A stretch of 64,000 bases of DNA, taken from assembly GCF_026672275.1 (NCBI RefSeq), contig NZ_JANQCD010000007.1, positions 86,384 through 150,383 on the forward strand. Reading direction: 5' to 3'. This document shows positions 17,622-25,541 of this stretch, in pieces. The notes beneath the pieces were generated by a model, which was not told the DNA's origin, searched no databases, and saw only the letters and a list, made by a program, of their open reading frames with translations. The first letter of the stretch is position 1, and each line of letters opens with the position of its first letter. This stretch comes from Marinifilum sp. D737. GTDB taxonomy: Bacteria; Bacteroidota; Bacteroidia; Bacteroidales; Marinifilaceae. Position numbers and translations under genes: made by a program.

Positions 17622-18443
17622 ATGAAAAGAAGTAGTATTATTCTTGCTTTTTTAGCTGTTATTGTAATTTTTAGTGCATGTAATAAAGTACCTCGATCGG
17701 GTAAATTAAAGTTTAAGAACAGTGTAGATAGTATAAGCTATGCATTGGGTTATATCGAAGCGAATAACTACAAGCAAAGTTTCGAGCGCGTGCCTTTCCA
17801 AATGGATACTGCCGCTATGGTAGCGTTTGCCAAAGCTGTTGCCAAAACAAAACTGTCGGAAAGATATGTAGAGTTCAGAAAAAATCAGTTCGAAGACTTT
17901 AAAGAAGATGTCTTTTACAAAGGATTTCTGAACGAGTTGGCTTATGGTAAATCGTATTTCACAAAGACGAGTGCCGATATCTATTTAAGAAAGATTTTTG
18001 AAAAGCAAAAGGCAAAAAAAGACTCTCTTAAAAAAGAGGAAGGATTAGCCAACCTGGCCAAAGGGAAAAAGTTTTTAGAAGAAAATAAAACTCGCGAAGG
18101 AGTAATCGAAACCGAAAGCGGATTGCAATACGAAATTATTAAAAAAGGTACTGGTAAAGTTGCCCAATTAACCGATCGTGTTAAATGTGTTTACCACGGA
18201 ACTTTTATTGATGGTACTGTTTTCGATAGCTCGAAAGAGCGTGGCGACACTACTGCTTTTGGTGTAAATCGTGTAATTAAAGGTTGGACCGAAGCATTAC
18301 AGCTAATGCCTGAAGGATCGGAATGGAAATTATTCGTACCTTCCAACCTGGCTTACGGAGAAAGAGGAAAACAAAAAATTGGTCCGAACGAAACCTTAAT
18401 TTTCGATATCAACCTGGTAGAGGTGCTTGAAAAGAAAAAATAA
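17622..18443 (+). CDS. FKBP-type peptidyl-prolyl isomerase lipoprotein
   Basis: 273 residues. The signal ends in IFSAC, with C20 as the lipidated residue. Residues 30-160 are the helical dimerisation-type region of Mip/FkpA-like proteins (DSISYALGYIEAN, ENKTREGVIETESGLQY). Residues ~165-271 are the FKBP domain: VKCVYHGTFIDGTVFDSS, then VIKGWTEALQLMPEGSEW, LAYGERG and NETLIFDINLVEV. These contain most of the usual active-site pocket. It would fold outer-membrane and periplasmic proteins. It is monocistronic, with a leader hairpin upstream and an intrinsic hairpin 24 bases after the stop. Confidence 0.9.
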   Translation: MKRSSIILAFLAVIVIFSACNKVPRSGKLKFKNSVDSISYALGYIEANNYKQSFERVPFQMDTAAMVAFAKAVAKTKLSERYVEFRKNQFEDFKEDVFYKGFLNELAYGKSYFTKTSADIYLRKIFEKQKAKKDSLKKEEGLANLAKGKKFLEENKTREGVIETESGLQYEIIKKGTGKVAQLTDRVKCVYHGTFIDGTVFDSSKERGDTTAFGVNRVIKGWTEALQLMPEGSEWKLFVPSNLAYGERGKQKIGPNETLIFDINLVEVLEKKK

Positions 18444-18466
18444 GATTTACGATTATAGATATTGAT

Positions 18467-18494
18467 GAAAGGGATACCAATTGGTGTCCCTTTC
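18467..18494 (+). terminator. Hairpin after the FKBP gene
   Basis: GAAAGGGATACC pairs with GGTGTCCCTTTC with one mismatch around an AATT loop. The T-tract after it is poor. Confidence 0.55.
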
Positions 18495-18495
18495 T

Positions 18496-18521
18496 CAATT
18501 AACAATTAACAATTAACAATG
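18496..18521. repeat. Short tandem repeat, unit CAATTAA
   Basis: Three full copies and a partial fourth of the 7-bp unit CAATTAA lie just after the FKBP hairpin. Confidence 0.8.
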
Positions 18522-18765
18522 TGTAATGAATAATTGTTTTGATTTGAATCGCCTCTCCCCCTTCCATTCAACACACATACTTCGACTATTCAACTGTTGG
18601 ACTTTACCCGTCGCGAGGAAGTCAAAAATATAATAAAGTACAAAGTCGCGACAATTAAACTAATCATTACCTGGAGTGGAATTCGTTTCACTCATTCACC
18701 CTGGATTACAAAGACATTGCTCCTACAGAGCAAAATTCTCTAATCCCCCTATACACCATTAAACC

Positions 18766-18826
18766 TTTCTACTTTTCTACCATTCTACTTTTCTACTTTT
18801 CCACCATTCTACTTTTCCACCTTTCA
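18766..18826. repeat. Pyrimidine-rich degenerate tandem repeat
   Basis: Variants of TTCTACTTTTC with TACCA or CCACC joins repeat about five times. The whole stretch 18522-18900 between the FKBP gene and the BlaI operators shows no credible gene, only low-complexity sequence and two copies of GTCGCGA (18609 and 18645). Confidence 0.65.
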
Positions 18827-18936
18827 AATCACTGGCTAAAGCCAAGTTACACAGGAAAAGAAAGTAGCTAATTGGACGTTTTGACTGTTCGACTATTAAA
18901 GTGTTTGACTTTTTATTACTATTAAAATAGAACTTT

Positions 18937-18985
18937 TACTACAAATATAGTAGGATTTAAAAATCGTTCTACTATATTTGTAGTA
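18937..18985 (+). promoter_or_regulatory. Paired BlaI-type operators overlapping the -7 box
   Basis: A perfect 17-bp inverted repeat: TACTACAAATATAGTAG (18937-18953) and its complement CTACTATATTTGTAGTA (18969-18985), 15 bp apart. Each arm is itself a TACTA...TAGTA dyad, as in bla/mec operators. The right arm contains TATATTTG (18973-18980), a -7 box placing the start of transcription about 20 bases before the BlaI ATG. Repressor bound here would block its own promoter. The left arm carries the same box pointing left, towards noncoding sequence. Confidence 0.8.
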
Positions 18986-19006
18986 GAATTATAATCGAAA
19001 TTGTAT

Positions 19007-19396
19007 ATGGATATCAAATCACTTACCAAAGCAGAAGAGCAAATCATGCAGATTTTATGGCAGTTACACGATGGAACTGTGAAAGAAGTAATCGAAAATT
19101 TTAAAGATTCGAAACCTGCATATACCACTGTGGCAACCGTATTAAGTGTGTTGGAAAAGAAAGGATTTGTAAAACACCGCAAAGTGGGAAACACAAAATT
19201 GTTTACCCCCATGGTAAGTAAAACTGATTATACCAAAGTACAATTCTCGTCGCTCTTACGAAATTACTTTAATGGTTCGTTTCCGAAAATGGCAAGCTTT
19301 TTTGCCCGCGAAAACGACTTGGACATCTCCGACTTGGAAAATATCATGAAACAAGCCGAAGAGGAAATGAAACAAGACAACAACAAAAACGAATAG
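19007..19396 (+). CDS. BlaI/MecI/CopY family transcriptional repressor
   Basis: 129 residues. The ATG at 19007 is chosen over an upstream in-frame TTG, giving MDIKSLTKAEEQIMQILW, the standard opening of the family. Residues 5-75 are the winged-helix DNA-binding domain (TVKEVIENF, KPAYTTVATVLSVLEKKGFVKHRK). The C-terminal helices (LLRNYFNGSFPKMASFF) form the dimer, which in relatives is cut by a BlaR-type M56 protease. The cognate operators lie directly upstream. The M56 gene starts 2 nt after the stop, giving the usual repressor-sensor pair. The ligand is not beta-lactam by evidence, as the partner has no penicillin-binding sensor domain. Confidence 0.92.
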   Translation: MDIKSLTKAEEQIMQILWQLHDGTVKEVIENFKDSKPAYTTVATVLSVLEKKGFVKHRKVGNTKLFTPMVSKTDYTKVQFSSLLRNYFNGSFPKMASFFARENDLDISDLENIMKQAEEEMKQDNNKNE

Positions 19397-19397
19397 T

Positions 19398-21245
19398 ATG
19401 AATGTTTATTTTGACTTTCTGATAAAAGCATCGGTCAGCATAGGCATCATGTATGTTCTGTACTGGTTGTTGTTACGCAATTTAACCCACTTTAAGGCCA
19501 ATCGATATTTTCTGCTGGCAAGTGTAGTTCTGGCCATAATCTGTGCTGCATTTCCCCTTAAGTATGAAGTGTTAATGCAAGCTCCTGCTGCAGTAAAAAG
19601 TTCTGAATTTGCAGATCAGTTTCAACGTGATGTTGCAAACACCTTCGTTCAGCAGCCTGAAGATTCCTCAATCAGTATTTGGGGAATTCTATTGGCAGTA
19701 TACAGTATAGGTTTTGCCTTGGTTCTTCTTCGATTGCTGATTCAATCGTGGAAACCCGTGCAAATTATTTTGCAAACCAATCCAAAAAAGATCGACGATT
19801 ACCTGTTGCATGAGAATACGGCTTATAAAATGCCTTTCTCATTCTTTAACAGGATTTTAATTCATCCCGAATATTTTAAACAAAACGAGATAAATGACAT
19901 TTTAACTCATGAAAAGGTGCACATTCAAGAGCGTCATTGGATCGATTTGTTCATTATAGAGCTGTTAACAGTGTTTTTTTGGTTCAACCCATTTATTTGG
20001 CTGTTTGAACGTGCAATTAAACAAAACCATGAATACCTGGCCGACAAAGGTGTATTATCCCGGGGCCAATCACCTGTCAGGTATCAGGCTTTATTAATTA
20101 ACCAGCTAATGGGCACAAAAGTAATTGGCCTGGCCAATCACTTGAATTTTGCCCTCGGCCCAACCCGATTTAAAATGATGACGAAAGAAAAATGTTCGAA
20201 GCGAAAATTGTACCGAATGATTTGGCTTCTGCCTGTATTGGCATTATTGATGTACTCATTTGCTCAGCCTGAGTACAAAGTACAAGAAGAAGAGATGCTT
20301 GCTAACACAACAAATTCTCATGTGATACTAAAAGGTAATGTTAAAGATAACAAAGGGAATGCAATTCAAGGTGTATCCATTATCTTAAAAGGCTCTAAAA
20401 CCGGAACAATTACTGACCAGGAAGGTAACTATAAGTTGGAATTACCTAAGGGAGGTGAATTTGGATTGATTGCGATGCATCCGGCTTATGAAATGGTAAG
20501 TAATACCATTAATTTAAAACCAGCAAATGGAGCCAATTGGAAACATGATTTTATTCTGAAAGCTGTTAGCTCGAAAGCAAAACAAAAAGCAATTAAAGTC
20601 TCTGGTACCGTAAAAGATGTGAATGGAAATCCTATGCCGGGAACTTCTGTGATATTAAAAGGCAGTACTTTAGGCACGGTTACAGACAGACAAGGAAAGT
20701 ATGAAATTGAAATACCTGCAGGATCTAAAGTTGCATTTGTAGCTTCTTTTGTTGGATACCAAACAGATGCTACCAGGGCAATCCTTCCAGAAACCAATAA
20801 GCCAATGGAGGTGAATTTCATTATGAAACGAGAAGTGATTGAAATTAATGCCAAAGAGTTGAAAAAAGCAGGAGAAATACTTCCTCCTCCACCGCCACCA
20901 CCAGCTCTAGAAATGAAAAAATCGGATGAACCCGTATTCTATATTGTAGAGGAAATGCCGCAATATCCACAAGGATTTTACGGATTGGCACAACATGTAA
21001 AAAAACAATCTGCGAATATCAAGGAGAGCTTTTTCTTCGAAGGTAAAAAGTTAGAAGGTAATGCTACTGTTGGCTTTACTGTAACTCCTAAGGGAAACGT
21101 GAGCAATATTCAGATTTTAAAAAAATCAAATAAAGTGGCTGCCGAAGCTGCACAAATTATTGCTTCCAAAATGAAGGATTGGAAACCTGGTTCTCAACGT
21201 GGTAAAAAAGTAGCTGTTGATTTTGCAATGTCACTAGAGTTCTAA
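19398..21245 (+). CDS. M56 (BlaR1-type) membrane metallopeptidase with two CarboxypepD_reg domains and a TonB-like C-terminus
   Basis: 615 residues. Membrane helices at about 6-26, 36-55, 95-115 and 270-288 surround the cytoplasmic M56 protease with H171-E-K-V-H175 and the downstream NHEYLADKGVL region. After the last helix come two CarboxypepD_reg-like beta domains (about 308-388 and 398-477; VKDNKGNAIQGVSIILKGSKTGT and VKDVNGNPMPGTSVILKGS are near copies), a poly-proline linker (PPPPPPP at 496-502) and a TonB C-terminal-like domain to the end. In BlaR systems the protease cleaves the BlaI partner on sensing a signal. Here the outer part could read the state of TonB or a surface receptor; that is inference. 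It forms a two-gene operon with the BlaI gene. Confidence 0.88.
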   Translation: MNVYFDFLIKASVSIGIMYVLYWLLLRNLTHFKANRYFLLASVVLAIICAAFPLKYEVLMQAPAAVKSSEFADQFQRDVANTFVQQPEDSSISIWGILLAVYSIGFALVLLRLLIQSWKPVQIILQTNPKKIDDYLLHENTAYKMPFSFFNRILIHPEYFKQNEINDILTHEKVHIQERHWIDLFIIELLTVFFWFNPFIWLFERAIKQNHEYLADKGVLSRGQSPVRYQALLINQLMGTKVIGLANHLNFALGPTRFKMMTKEKCSKRKLYRMIWLLPVLALLMYSFAQPEYKVQEEEMLANTTNSHVILKGNVKDNKGNAIQGVSIILKGSKTGTITDQEGNYKLELPKGGEFGLIAMHPAYEMVSNTINLKPANGANWKHDFILKAVSSKAKQKAIKVSGTVKDVNGNPMPGTSVILKGSTLGTVTDRQGKYEIEIPAGSKVAFVASFVGYQTDATRAILPETNKPMEVNFIMKREVIEINAKELKKAGEILPPPPPPPALEMKKSDEPVFYIVEEMPQYPQGFYGLAQHVKKQSANIKESFFFEGKKLEGNATVGFTVTPKGNVSNIQILKKSNKVAAEAAQIIASKMKDWKPGSQRGKKVAVDFAMSLEF

Positions 21246-21271
21246 ACAAAAAACAATTTCGATATTATTCT

Positions 21272-21319
21272 AAAAAAGTGCTGTTATACACGATTTGCAT
21301 AGTGTTAACAGCACTTTTT
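21272..21319 (+). terminator. Terminator after the first M56 gene
   Basis: AAAAAAGTGCTGTTA pairs with TAACAGCACTTTTT around a 19-nt loop. T's on both sides let it serve the + gene and the minus-strand thioredoxin gene (stop at 21343). Confidence 0.75.
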
Positions 21320-21342
21320 ATATCATTCCAATTGCATTTATA

Positions 21343-21666
21343 TTATGCCTTTATTAAGCTCTCCAACTTATCTACCAATGCTGATTCGGGCACTACGCCA
21401 ACCGATTTATCCAGAATTTTGGAATTCTTTACAAAAAGTAATGCAGGAATACTACCAATTTGATACTTGGTTCTTAAATCGGGAAACTTATGCACATCTA
21501 CCTTGTGAAACTCAACCCTTCCTTCGTAATCTCCTGCTAACTTATCTACAATTGGCATTAGTGCCTGGCATGGAGGACAAGTATCGGCATAAAAATCTAA
21601 TAATATAGCATGATCCTTTTTGAGTAAATTCTCTAATTCCTTTGCATTTTCTATTGCTTTCATCAT
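21343..21666 (-). CDS. Thioredoxin with CPPC active site
   Basis: 107 residues, no signal peptide, so cytoplasmic. The thioredoxin fold is complete: ILLDFYADTCPPCQALMPIV with C30-P-P-C33, strand VEFHKVDVHKFP, and the cis-proline loop GSIPALLFVK (P74). The usual motif is CGPC; CPPC shifts the redox potential but is seen in natural thioredoxin-like proteins. The start may be M1 or M2. It lies between the two BlaI/M56 modules, on the strand opposite the tag gene, and a shared terminator follows it. Confidence 0.9.
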   Translation of the reverse strand: MMKAIENAKELENLLKKDHAILLDFYADTCPPCQALMPIVDKLAGDYEGRVEFHKVDVHKFPDLRTKYQIGSIPALLFVKNSKILDKSVGVVPESALVDKLESLIKA

Positions 21667-21802
21667 TTCAATCTTAAATATTACTAACCCTGTAAGTCTG
21701 TGTACAAATATGCCAAAACTTTACGCTTCGTTCATTGTTAATTATTCCCGAAGGCTTGTCAATTTTTCCCTTATGCTTAATTTGATCCTTAAAATCTCTT
21801 TC

Positions 21803-21810
21803 TATCTTTA
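21803..21810 (+). promoter_or_regulatory. Probable promoter of tag (TATCTTTA)
   Basis: One mismatch to TAnnTTTG, with TTG (21782-21784) 18 bp upstream as a -33 element and the ATG 25 bases after. Confidence 0.45.
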
Positions 21811-21834
21811 GAAAGATTCTTAAAAACAACAGAA

Positions 21835-22398
21835 ATGGGAAAAGTAAGATGCGAGTGGGCAGGCAACGATCCGCTATATTGCGACTACCACGACAATGAA
21901 TGGGGTGTACCACTCCATGATGATCAGATGTTATTCGAGTTTTTGATTTTGGAAGGTGCTCAGGCGGGTTTAAGTTGGATTACTGTACTTCGAAAAAGAG
22001 AAAACTACCGCAAGGCTTTTGATAATTTCGATCCGAATATTGTGGCCAAATACGATCAAAAAAAGGTAGAAGAACTGCTTCTAAATGAAGGCATCATCCG
22101 GAATAAATTGAAAATAAACTCGGCCATTAAAAATGCCAAGGCTTTTCTTAAAGTTCAAGCTGAGTTTGGCAGTTTCGACAAGTACATTTGGAGCTTTACA
22201 GATGGAAAAACCATTAAGAATGCATGGAAAAACCTGTCTGAAGTACCTGCTCTTACCGATGAAGCTACTGCCATGAGTAAGGATTTAAAAAAACGAGGTT
22301 TCAATTTTGTGGGGCCAACCATTTGTTATGCTTTTATGCAGGCAACAGGCATGGTTAATGATCACACCACCGACTGCTTTAGATACAATGCGAAATAA
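21835..22398 (+). CDS. tag: DNA-3-methyladenine glycosylase I
   Basis: 187 residues, the length of E. coli Tag. The zinc ligands are present at C6, H19, H177 and C181. E40 and W48, which contact 3-methyladenine, are in FLILEGAQAGLSW. The opening CEWAGNDPLYCDYHDNEWG and the end NDHTTDCFRY are signatures of the family. It removes 3-methyladenine from alkylated DNA, leaving an abasic site for base excision repair. It appears to be a single-gene unit with its own promoter. Function is certain from the conserved residues. Confidence 0.95.
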   Translation: MGKVRCEWAGNDPLYCDYHDNEWGVPLHDDQMLFEFLILEGAQAGLSWITVLRKRENYRKAFDNFDPNIVAKYDQKKVEELLLNEGIIRNKLKINSAIKNAKAFLKVQAEFGSFDKYIWSFTDGKTIKNAWKNLSEVPALTDEATAMSKDLKKRGFNFVGPTICYAFMQATGMVNDHTTDCFRYNAK

Positions 22399-22400
22399 AA

Positions 22401-22426
22401 AATGCCTTTGATTTTACAAAGGCATT
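22401..22426 (-). terminator. Terminator of the second M56 gene
   Basis: AATGCCTTTG and CAAAGGCATT pair perfectly over 10 bp with a 6-nt loop; the T-run follows on the minus strand. It can also close the tag gene. Confidence 0.75.
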
Positions 22427-22464
22427 CAATGCTGAATTAAAGATTCAAACTTAAGTTTGATATG

Positions 22465-24456
22465 CTATTCACTCTTCACTTTTTCTATTTGAATTGAAGC
22501 ATCATTGCTCTTTCCTAATTTAAAGTTGATTGGAACTGTATAAATAACATTAACAGGCTTGCCATCTTTTTTTCCCGGCTCCCACTGAGGCATTGAATTC
22601 ACAACTCGAATTGCCTCTTTATCAAGCGAAGAAGCAACACCTCTTACAATTTTAGGATCACTTATCATTCCTTCTTTATCTACAAGAAAAGAAACATACA
22701 CTCTTCCTTGTTCCCCTTTTTCTTGAGCTTCTTTAGGATAAACGGTATTTCTTGCAAGAAACTTTTGAATCTCTAAATGACCTCCCGGGAACTTAGGCAT
22801 GTCATCAACCATATTGTAAGCTTTCTTGCCATTGATGAAGACAACATTATCCTTCTTGGTAACTGACACTTTCTCAATATCAACTTTGTCTTTTGTTCCA
22901 AATCTAATTGGCAAAGTATAAGATACATTCACATTTTTGCCATTTTGTTTCCCTGGAATCCAATTTGGCATTTCTTCTATTACTCGTAATGCTTCTTTAT
23001 CCAAAAGAGGATGAACACCTCGTATTACTTTTACATCTTTTATACTTCCACTCTTTGATACAATAAATCTTACAAAAACAACACCCTTTATTCCTTTATC
23101 AATGGCTTCTTTAGGATATTTAATGGCTTTGGCAATATGATCTAGTTTGGCTTTATTTCCTCCTGGGAACTGAGGCATATCTTCAACCACCACAAAAATC
23201 TCATTCTCATCAAAATTATTCTTTTTTGCTTTTTCTGCAGAACTCCAATCATTCCCTTCTGAAGGTAATGTTGCTCCTTTTTGAGACTTCATTTTTATCT
23301 TTAAAAAGTAATTGTTCTCTTTATTGCCATTTAAAATAAAATCTTCAACAGCCATTTTTCTGGTCTGAAAACCAATAAAAGAGATTCTAATATTGGCATC
23401 TTTGGCTACCTCTAGTTCAAACTTACCCTCAGAATCACTCACAGTTCCCACTGTGCTATCCTCAACCAGTATCGCAGCACCTGCAGTAGGTTTGTTGTTT
23501 TCTGCCAAAATTAAACCTGATATTTTGACCTTTTCGCTATTTTGAATTTCCACGATTTCAACCTCTTGAGCATGTACTTTAATAGCTTTCATATTAAAAA
23601 CCAATACAGCAGCTACAACCGGAATCATGAACAGTAATTTATAGCGCCTTATTTTTGGACCTTTTTCTTTTGACATCATAATCATTCTTTTTTTGTTTAT
23701 GGAGTGATTAAAGTTGTTGGCCAATCCAACCACTTCGGCTCCCATTAATTGGTTAATTAAAATTGCCTGATATTGTCCGATACCGAAACCGCGCGCTATT
23801 ACCCCGTCATCAGCCAATAATTCATGCGTTTGTTTTATTGCGATTTGAAAAAGCCATACAAATGGATTAAACCAAAAAACGATGCTTAATATTTCCACCA
23901 AAAGCAGATCGATCCAGTGCTTTTGAAGTGCATGAACTTTTTCGTGTATAAATATGTTTCTTAATGCTTCATTTTCGAACTCACCTCTGTTGATCACAAC
24001 ATATCCAAAAAAGCTAAAGGCAGGTATTTTCTCATCAAGGAGTATTACTTTACACTTATCCTTCTCTACAAACTCCTTCCCTACAATCATACTCCATATC
24101 TGCCAAACCTTTATGCCGCTTCTTATCAACAACACCAAGGAAACACTTAAATAGATTCCCAATAAAAACTGAGGAATACTAAATAAACTTCTCTTTTCTG
24201 ATATTGCATCTGGTAAAGTTCCTGCTATCCATTCTCCAACTGATAGGTCTGTAGAGACATTTGCCTGTGATGTTTCAACGAGTACTGTATATGGAATTTT
24301 TACAAGAGGTAAAAAAACTGCCAAAACAATACTCATCATTAAAAACCATCTGATTTCAATAAAGAACCTTTCGTTTCTTAAAAACAGGAAATACAAGACA
24401 TAAAAAGCTGCCAAAATTCCCGAGGACTGCATTAAATAATGGAAGAATTCAATCAT
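22465..24456 (-). CDS. M56 (BlaR1-type) membrane metallopeptidase with CarboxypepD_reg and two TonB C-terminal domains
   Basis: 663 residues. Membrane helices near the start (about 8-27, 36-58, 93-111) and at 272-288, with the protease motif H171-E-K-V-H175 at the same residue numbers as in the protein at 19398. Residues ~308-390 are a CarboxypepD_reg-like domain. Then come two tandem TonB C-terminal domains (about 421-519 and 547-645), each with MPxFPGG, a YPKEA motif and a PxWxPGKxxGKxVNV block. The first M56 protein has one, poorly conserved TonB domain. Intact YP motifs suggest contact with outer-membrane receptors. It starts 2 nt after its BlaI gene. Confidence 0.88.
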   Translation of the reverse strand: MIEFFHYLMQSSGILAAFYVLYFLFLRNERFFIEIRWFLMMSIVLAVFLPLVKIPYTVLVETSQANVSTDLSVGEWIAGTLPDAISEKRSLFSIPQFLLGIYLSVSLVLLIRSGIKVWQIWSMIVGKEFVEKDKCKVILLDEKIPAFSFFGYVVINRGEFENEALRNIFIHEKVHALQKHWIDLLLVEILSIVFWFNPFVWLFQIAIKQTHELLADDGVIARGFGIGQYQAILINQLMGAEVVGLANNFNHSINKKRMIMMSKEKGPKIRRYKLLFMIPVVAAVLVFNMKAIKVHAQEVEIVEIQNSEKVKISGLILAENNKPTAGAAILVEDSTVGTVSDSEGKFELEVAKDANIRISFIGFQTRKMAVEDFILNGNKENNYFLKIKMKSQKGATLPSEGNDWSSAEKAKKNNFDENEIFVVVEDMPQFPGGNKAKLDHIAKAIKYPKEAIDKGIKGVVFVRFIVSKSGSIKDVKVIRGVHPLLDKEALRVIEEMPNWIPGKQNGKNVNVSYTLPIRFGTKDKVDIEKVSVTKKDNVVFINGKKAYNMVDDMPKFPGGHLEIQKFLARNTVYPKEAQEKGEQGRVYVSFLVDKEGMISDPKIVRGVASSLDKEAIRVVNSMPQWEPGKKDGKPVNVIYTVPINFKLGKSNDASIQIEKVKSE

Positions 24457-24458
24457 AT

Positions 24459-24830
24459 CTATTTCTCCTTCTCAATTTGTTCTTTCGCAATCTTTATCAT
24501 TTCTTCCAACTCCTGAATGCTTAGCTTATTATCCTTTGCAAAAAAGGATGCCATTCGAGAAAATGAGCCATTAAAATAGTTTTTCACCAAAGTACCTGCT
24601 TTAAAACCGGAATAATCTTCTTTCGAAATTTTAACTGCAAACAAATGTGACTTTCCTGCAGGAATTTTATCTGCAAAGCCCTTCTTCTCCAATGCATTCA
24701 TTACTGTTGCAACAGTTGTATATGCTGGCTTTGGATCAGGAAAGTTAGAAACCACTTCCCTAACATTGGCTTCATTTAATTCCCACAATATTTGCATCAC
24801 TTGCTCTTCAGCTTTGGTCAACTCCTTCAT
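24459..24830 (-). CDS. BlaI/MecI/CopY family transcriptional repressor
   Basis: 123 residues. MKELTKAEEQVMQILWELNEANVREV begins the winged-helix domain, and KPAYTTVATVMNALEKKGFADK is the recognition region. The dimerisation end has TLVKNYFNGSFSRMASFFAKDNKL, very close to the first BlaI (NYFNGSFPKMASFF). Three dyad operators lie in the 85 bp upstream, overlapping its -7 box. It forms an operon with the M56 gene, 2 nt apart. Its operator sequence differs from that of the first module (TACTAAAAACTTAGTA against TACTACAAATATAGTA), so partial cross-regulation is possible but not shown. Confidence 0.92.
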   Translation of the reverse strand: MKELTKAEEQVMQILWELNEANVREVVSNFPDPKPAYTTVATVMNALEKKGFADKIPAGKSHLFAVKISKEDYSGFKAGTLVKNYFNGSFSRMASFFAKDNKLSIQELEEMIKIAKEQIEKEK

Positions 24831-24854
24831 CTTAACATTTACTTTTAGATTAAT

Positions 24855-24914
24855 CTACTACAAACTTAGTACTAAATTTTTAGTAGGCAAAATTATTTAC
24901 TAAAAACTTAGTAG
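24855..24914 (-). promoter_or_regulatory. Three BlaI-type operators upstream of the second module
   Basis: Dyads CTACTACAAACTTAGTA (24855-24871), TACTAAATTTTTAGTAG (24870-24886) and TACTAAAAACTTAGTAG (24898-24914); the first two overlap by 2 bp. On the minus strand the first contains TAAGTTTG (24861-24868), a -7 box, so binding would block transcription of the BlaI/M56 pair. Confidence 0.75.
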
Positions 24915-24987
24915 ATCAACTTATTTTTAAATTTTAAATGTTGATAAATGCATACGATTTTGCTAACTATGCAAAAAAAAATTGAGC

Positions 24988-25437
24988 ATGGAAACCTTTG
25001 AATTATCTAAAGAATCATATACCCTTTGGGATCGAATTAGAAAAGAATTGTCACTTTTGGTTCTACTAGTGGCTATACTTTTATTTTTTGTAGGATTTAA
25101 ATTTGTATACTTCACTGCTATAATTGTAATGTACTCACTCTTGTTATTGCTCAAACGTAATAGAATTGTTACTTCCATATCTTTCGATGACCAAAAACAA
25201 GAGTTACTTATACAGTATTACTATTTCATTTTCGTCAGAGGAAAAGAAAGGATTCCATACTCCAAACTAAATCATAAATTGAGTATGAAACGATTTGGTT
25301 TTGGTGCTGCAACTCAAACTCTGGAAATATTTAAAGGAAAAATTCTATCTGCTGAACTCAGAAAAGATGGAAAATGGACTTGGCCCGAAGAAAAAACGAA
25401 TACGATTTGCAATAAGCTATCAGGCATTCATAAATAA
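24988..25437 (+). CDS. Small membrane protein with PH-like domain, unknown function
   Basis: 149 residues from ATG 24988 (an in-frame TTG at 24982 is less likely). Two hydrophobic segments (about 21-37 and 39-55) form a hairpin anchor. They are followed by a cytoplasmic strand-rich part (IVTSISFDDQKQELLIQYYYFIFVRGKERIPYSKL...) that looks like the bPH/YcxB-type fold. I do not recognise a named family. The gene starts 74 bases from the operators of the second BlaI module and points away from it, so it could share that control. Confidence 0.6.
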   Translation: METFELSKESYTLWDRIRKELSLLVLLVAILLFFVGFKFVYFTAIIVMYSLLLLLKRNRIVTSISFDDQKQELLIQYYYFIFVRGKERIPYSKLNHKLSMKRFGFGAATQTLEIFKGKILSAELRKDGKWTWPEEKTNTICNKLSGIHK

Positions 25438-25501
25438 ACAAGGATTAATTTCTTTTGAGGTATAATTCTTGATAGATCCTTCGATAGAATCTCAATTTAT
25501 T

Positions 25502-25509
25502 TATCTTTG
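25502..25509 (+). promoter_or_regulatory. -7 box (TATCTTTG) of the BamA-like gene
   Basis: Exact TAnnTTTG match. It places transcription start about 25 bases before the proposed ATT start codon at 25542. Confidence 0.5.
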
Positions 25510-25541
25510 AGAATAGTGTATAACCATAAAAATAAAATACT

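Noticed and set aside
18937..18985. The inverted repeat as an intrinsic terminator or transposon end
   Set aside because: The arms are TACTA...TAGTA dyads overlapping a -7 box directly before a BlaI gene, there is no T-tract, and there is no transposase or target duplication.
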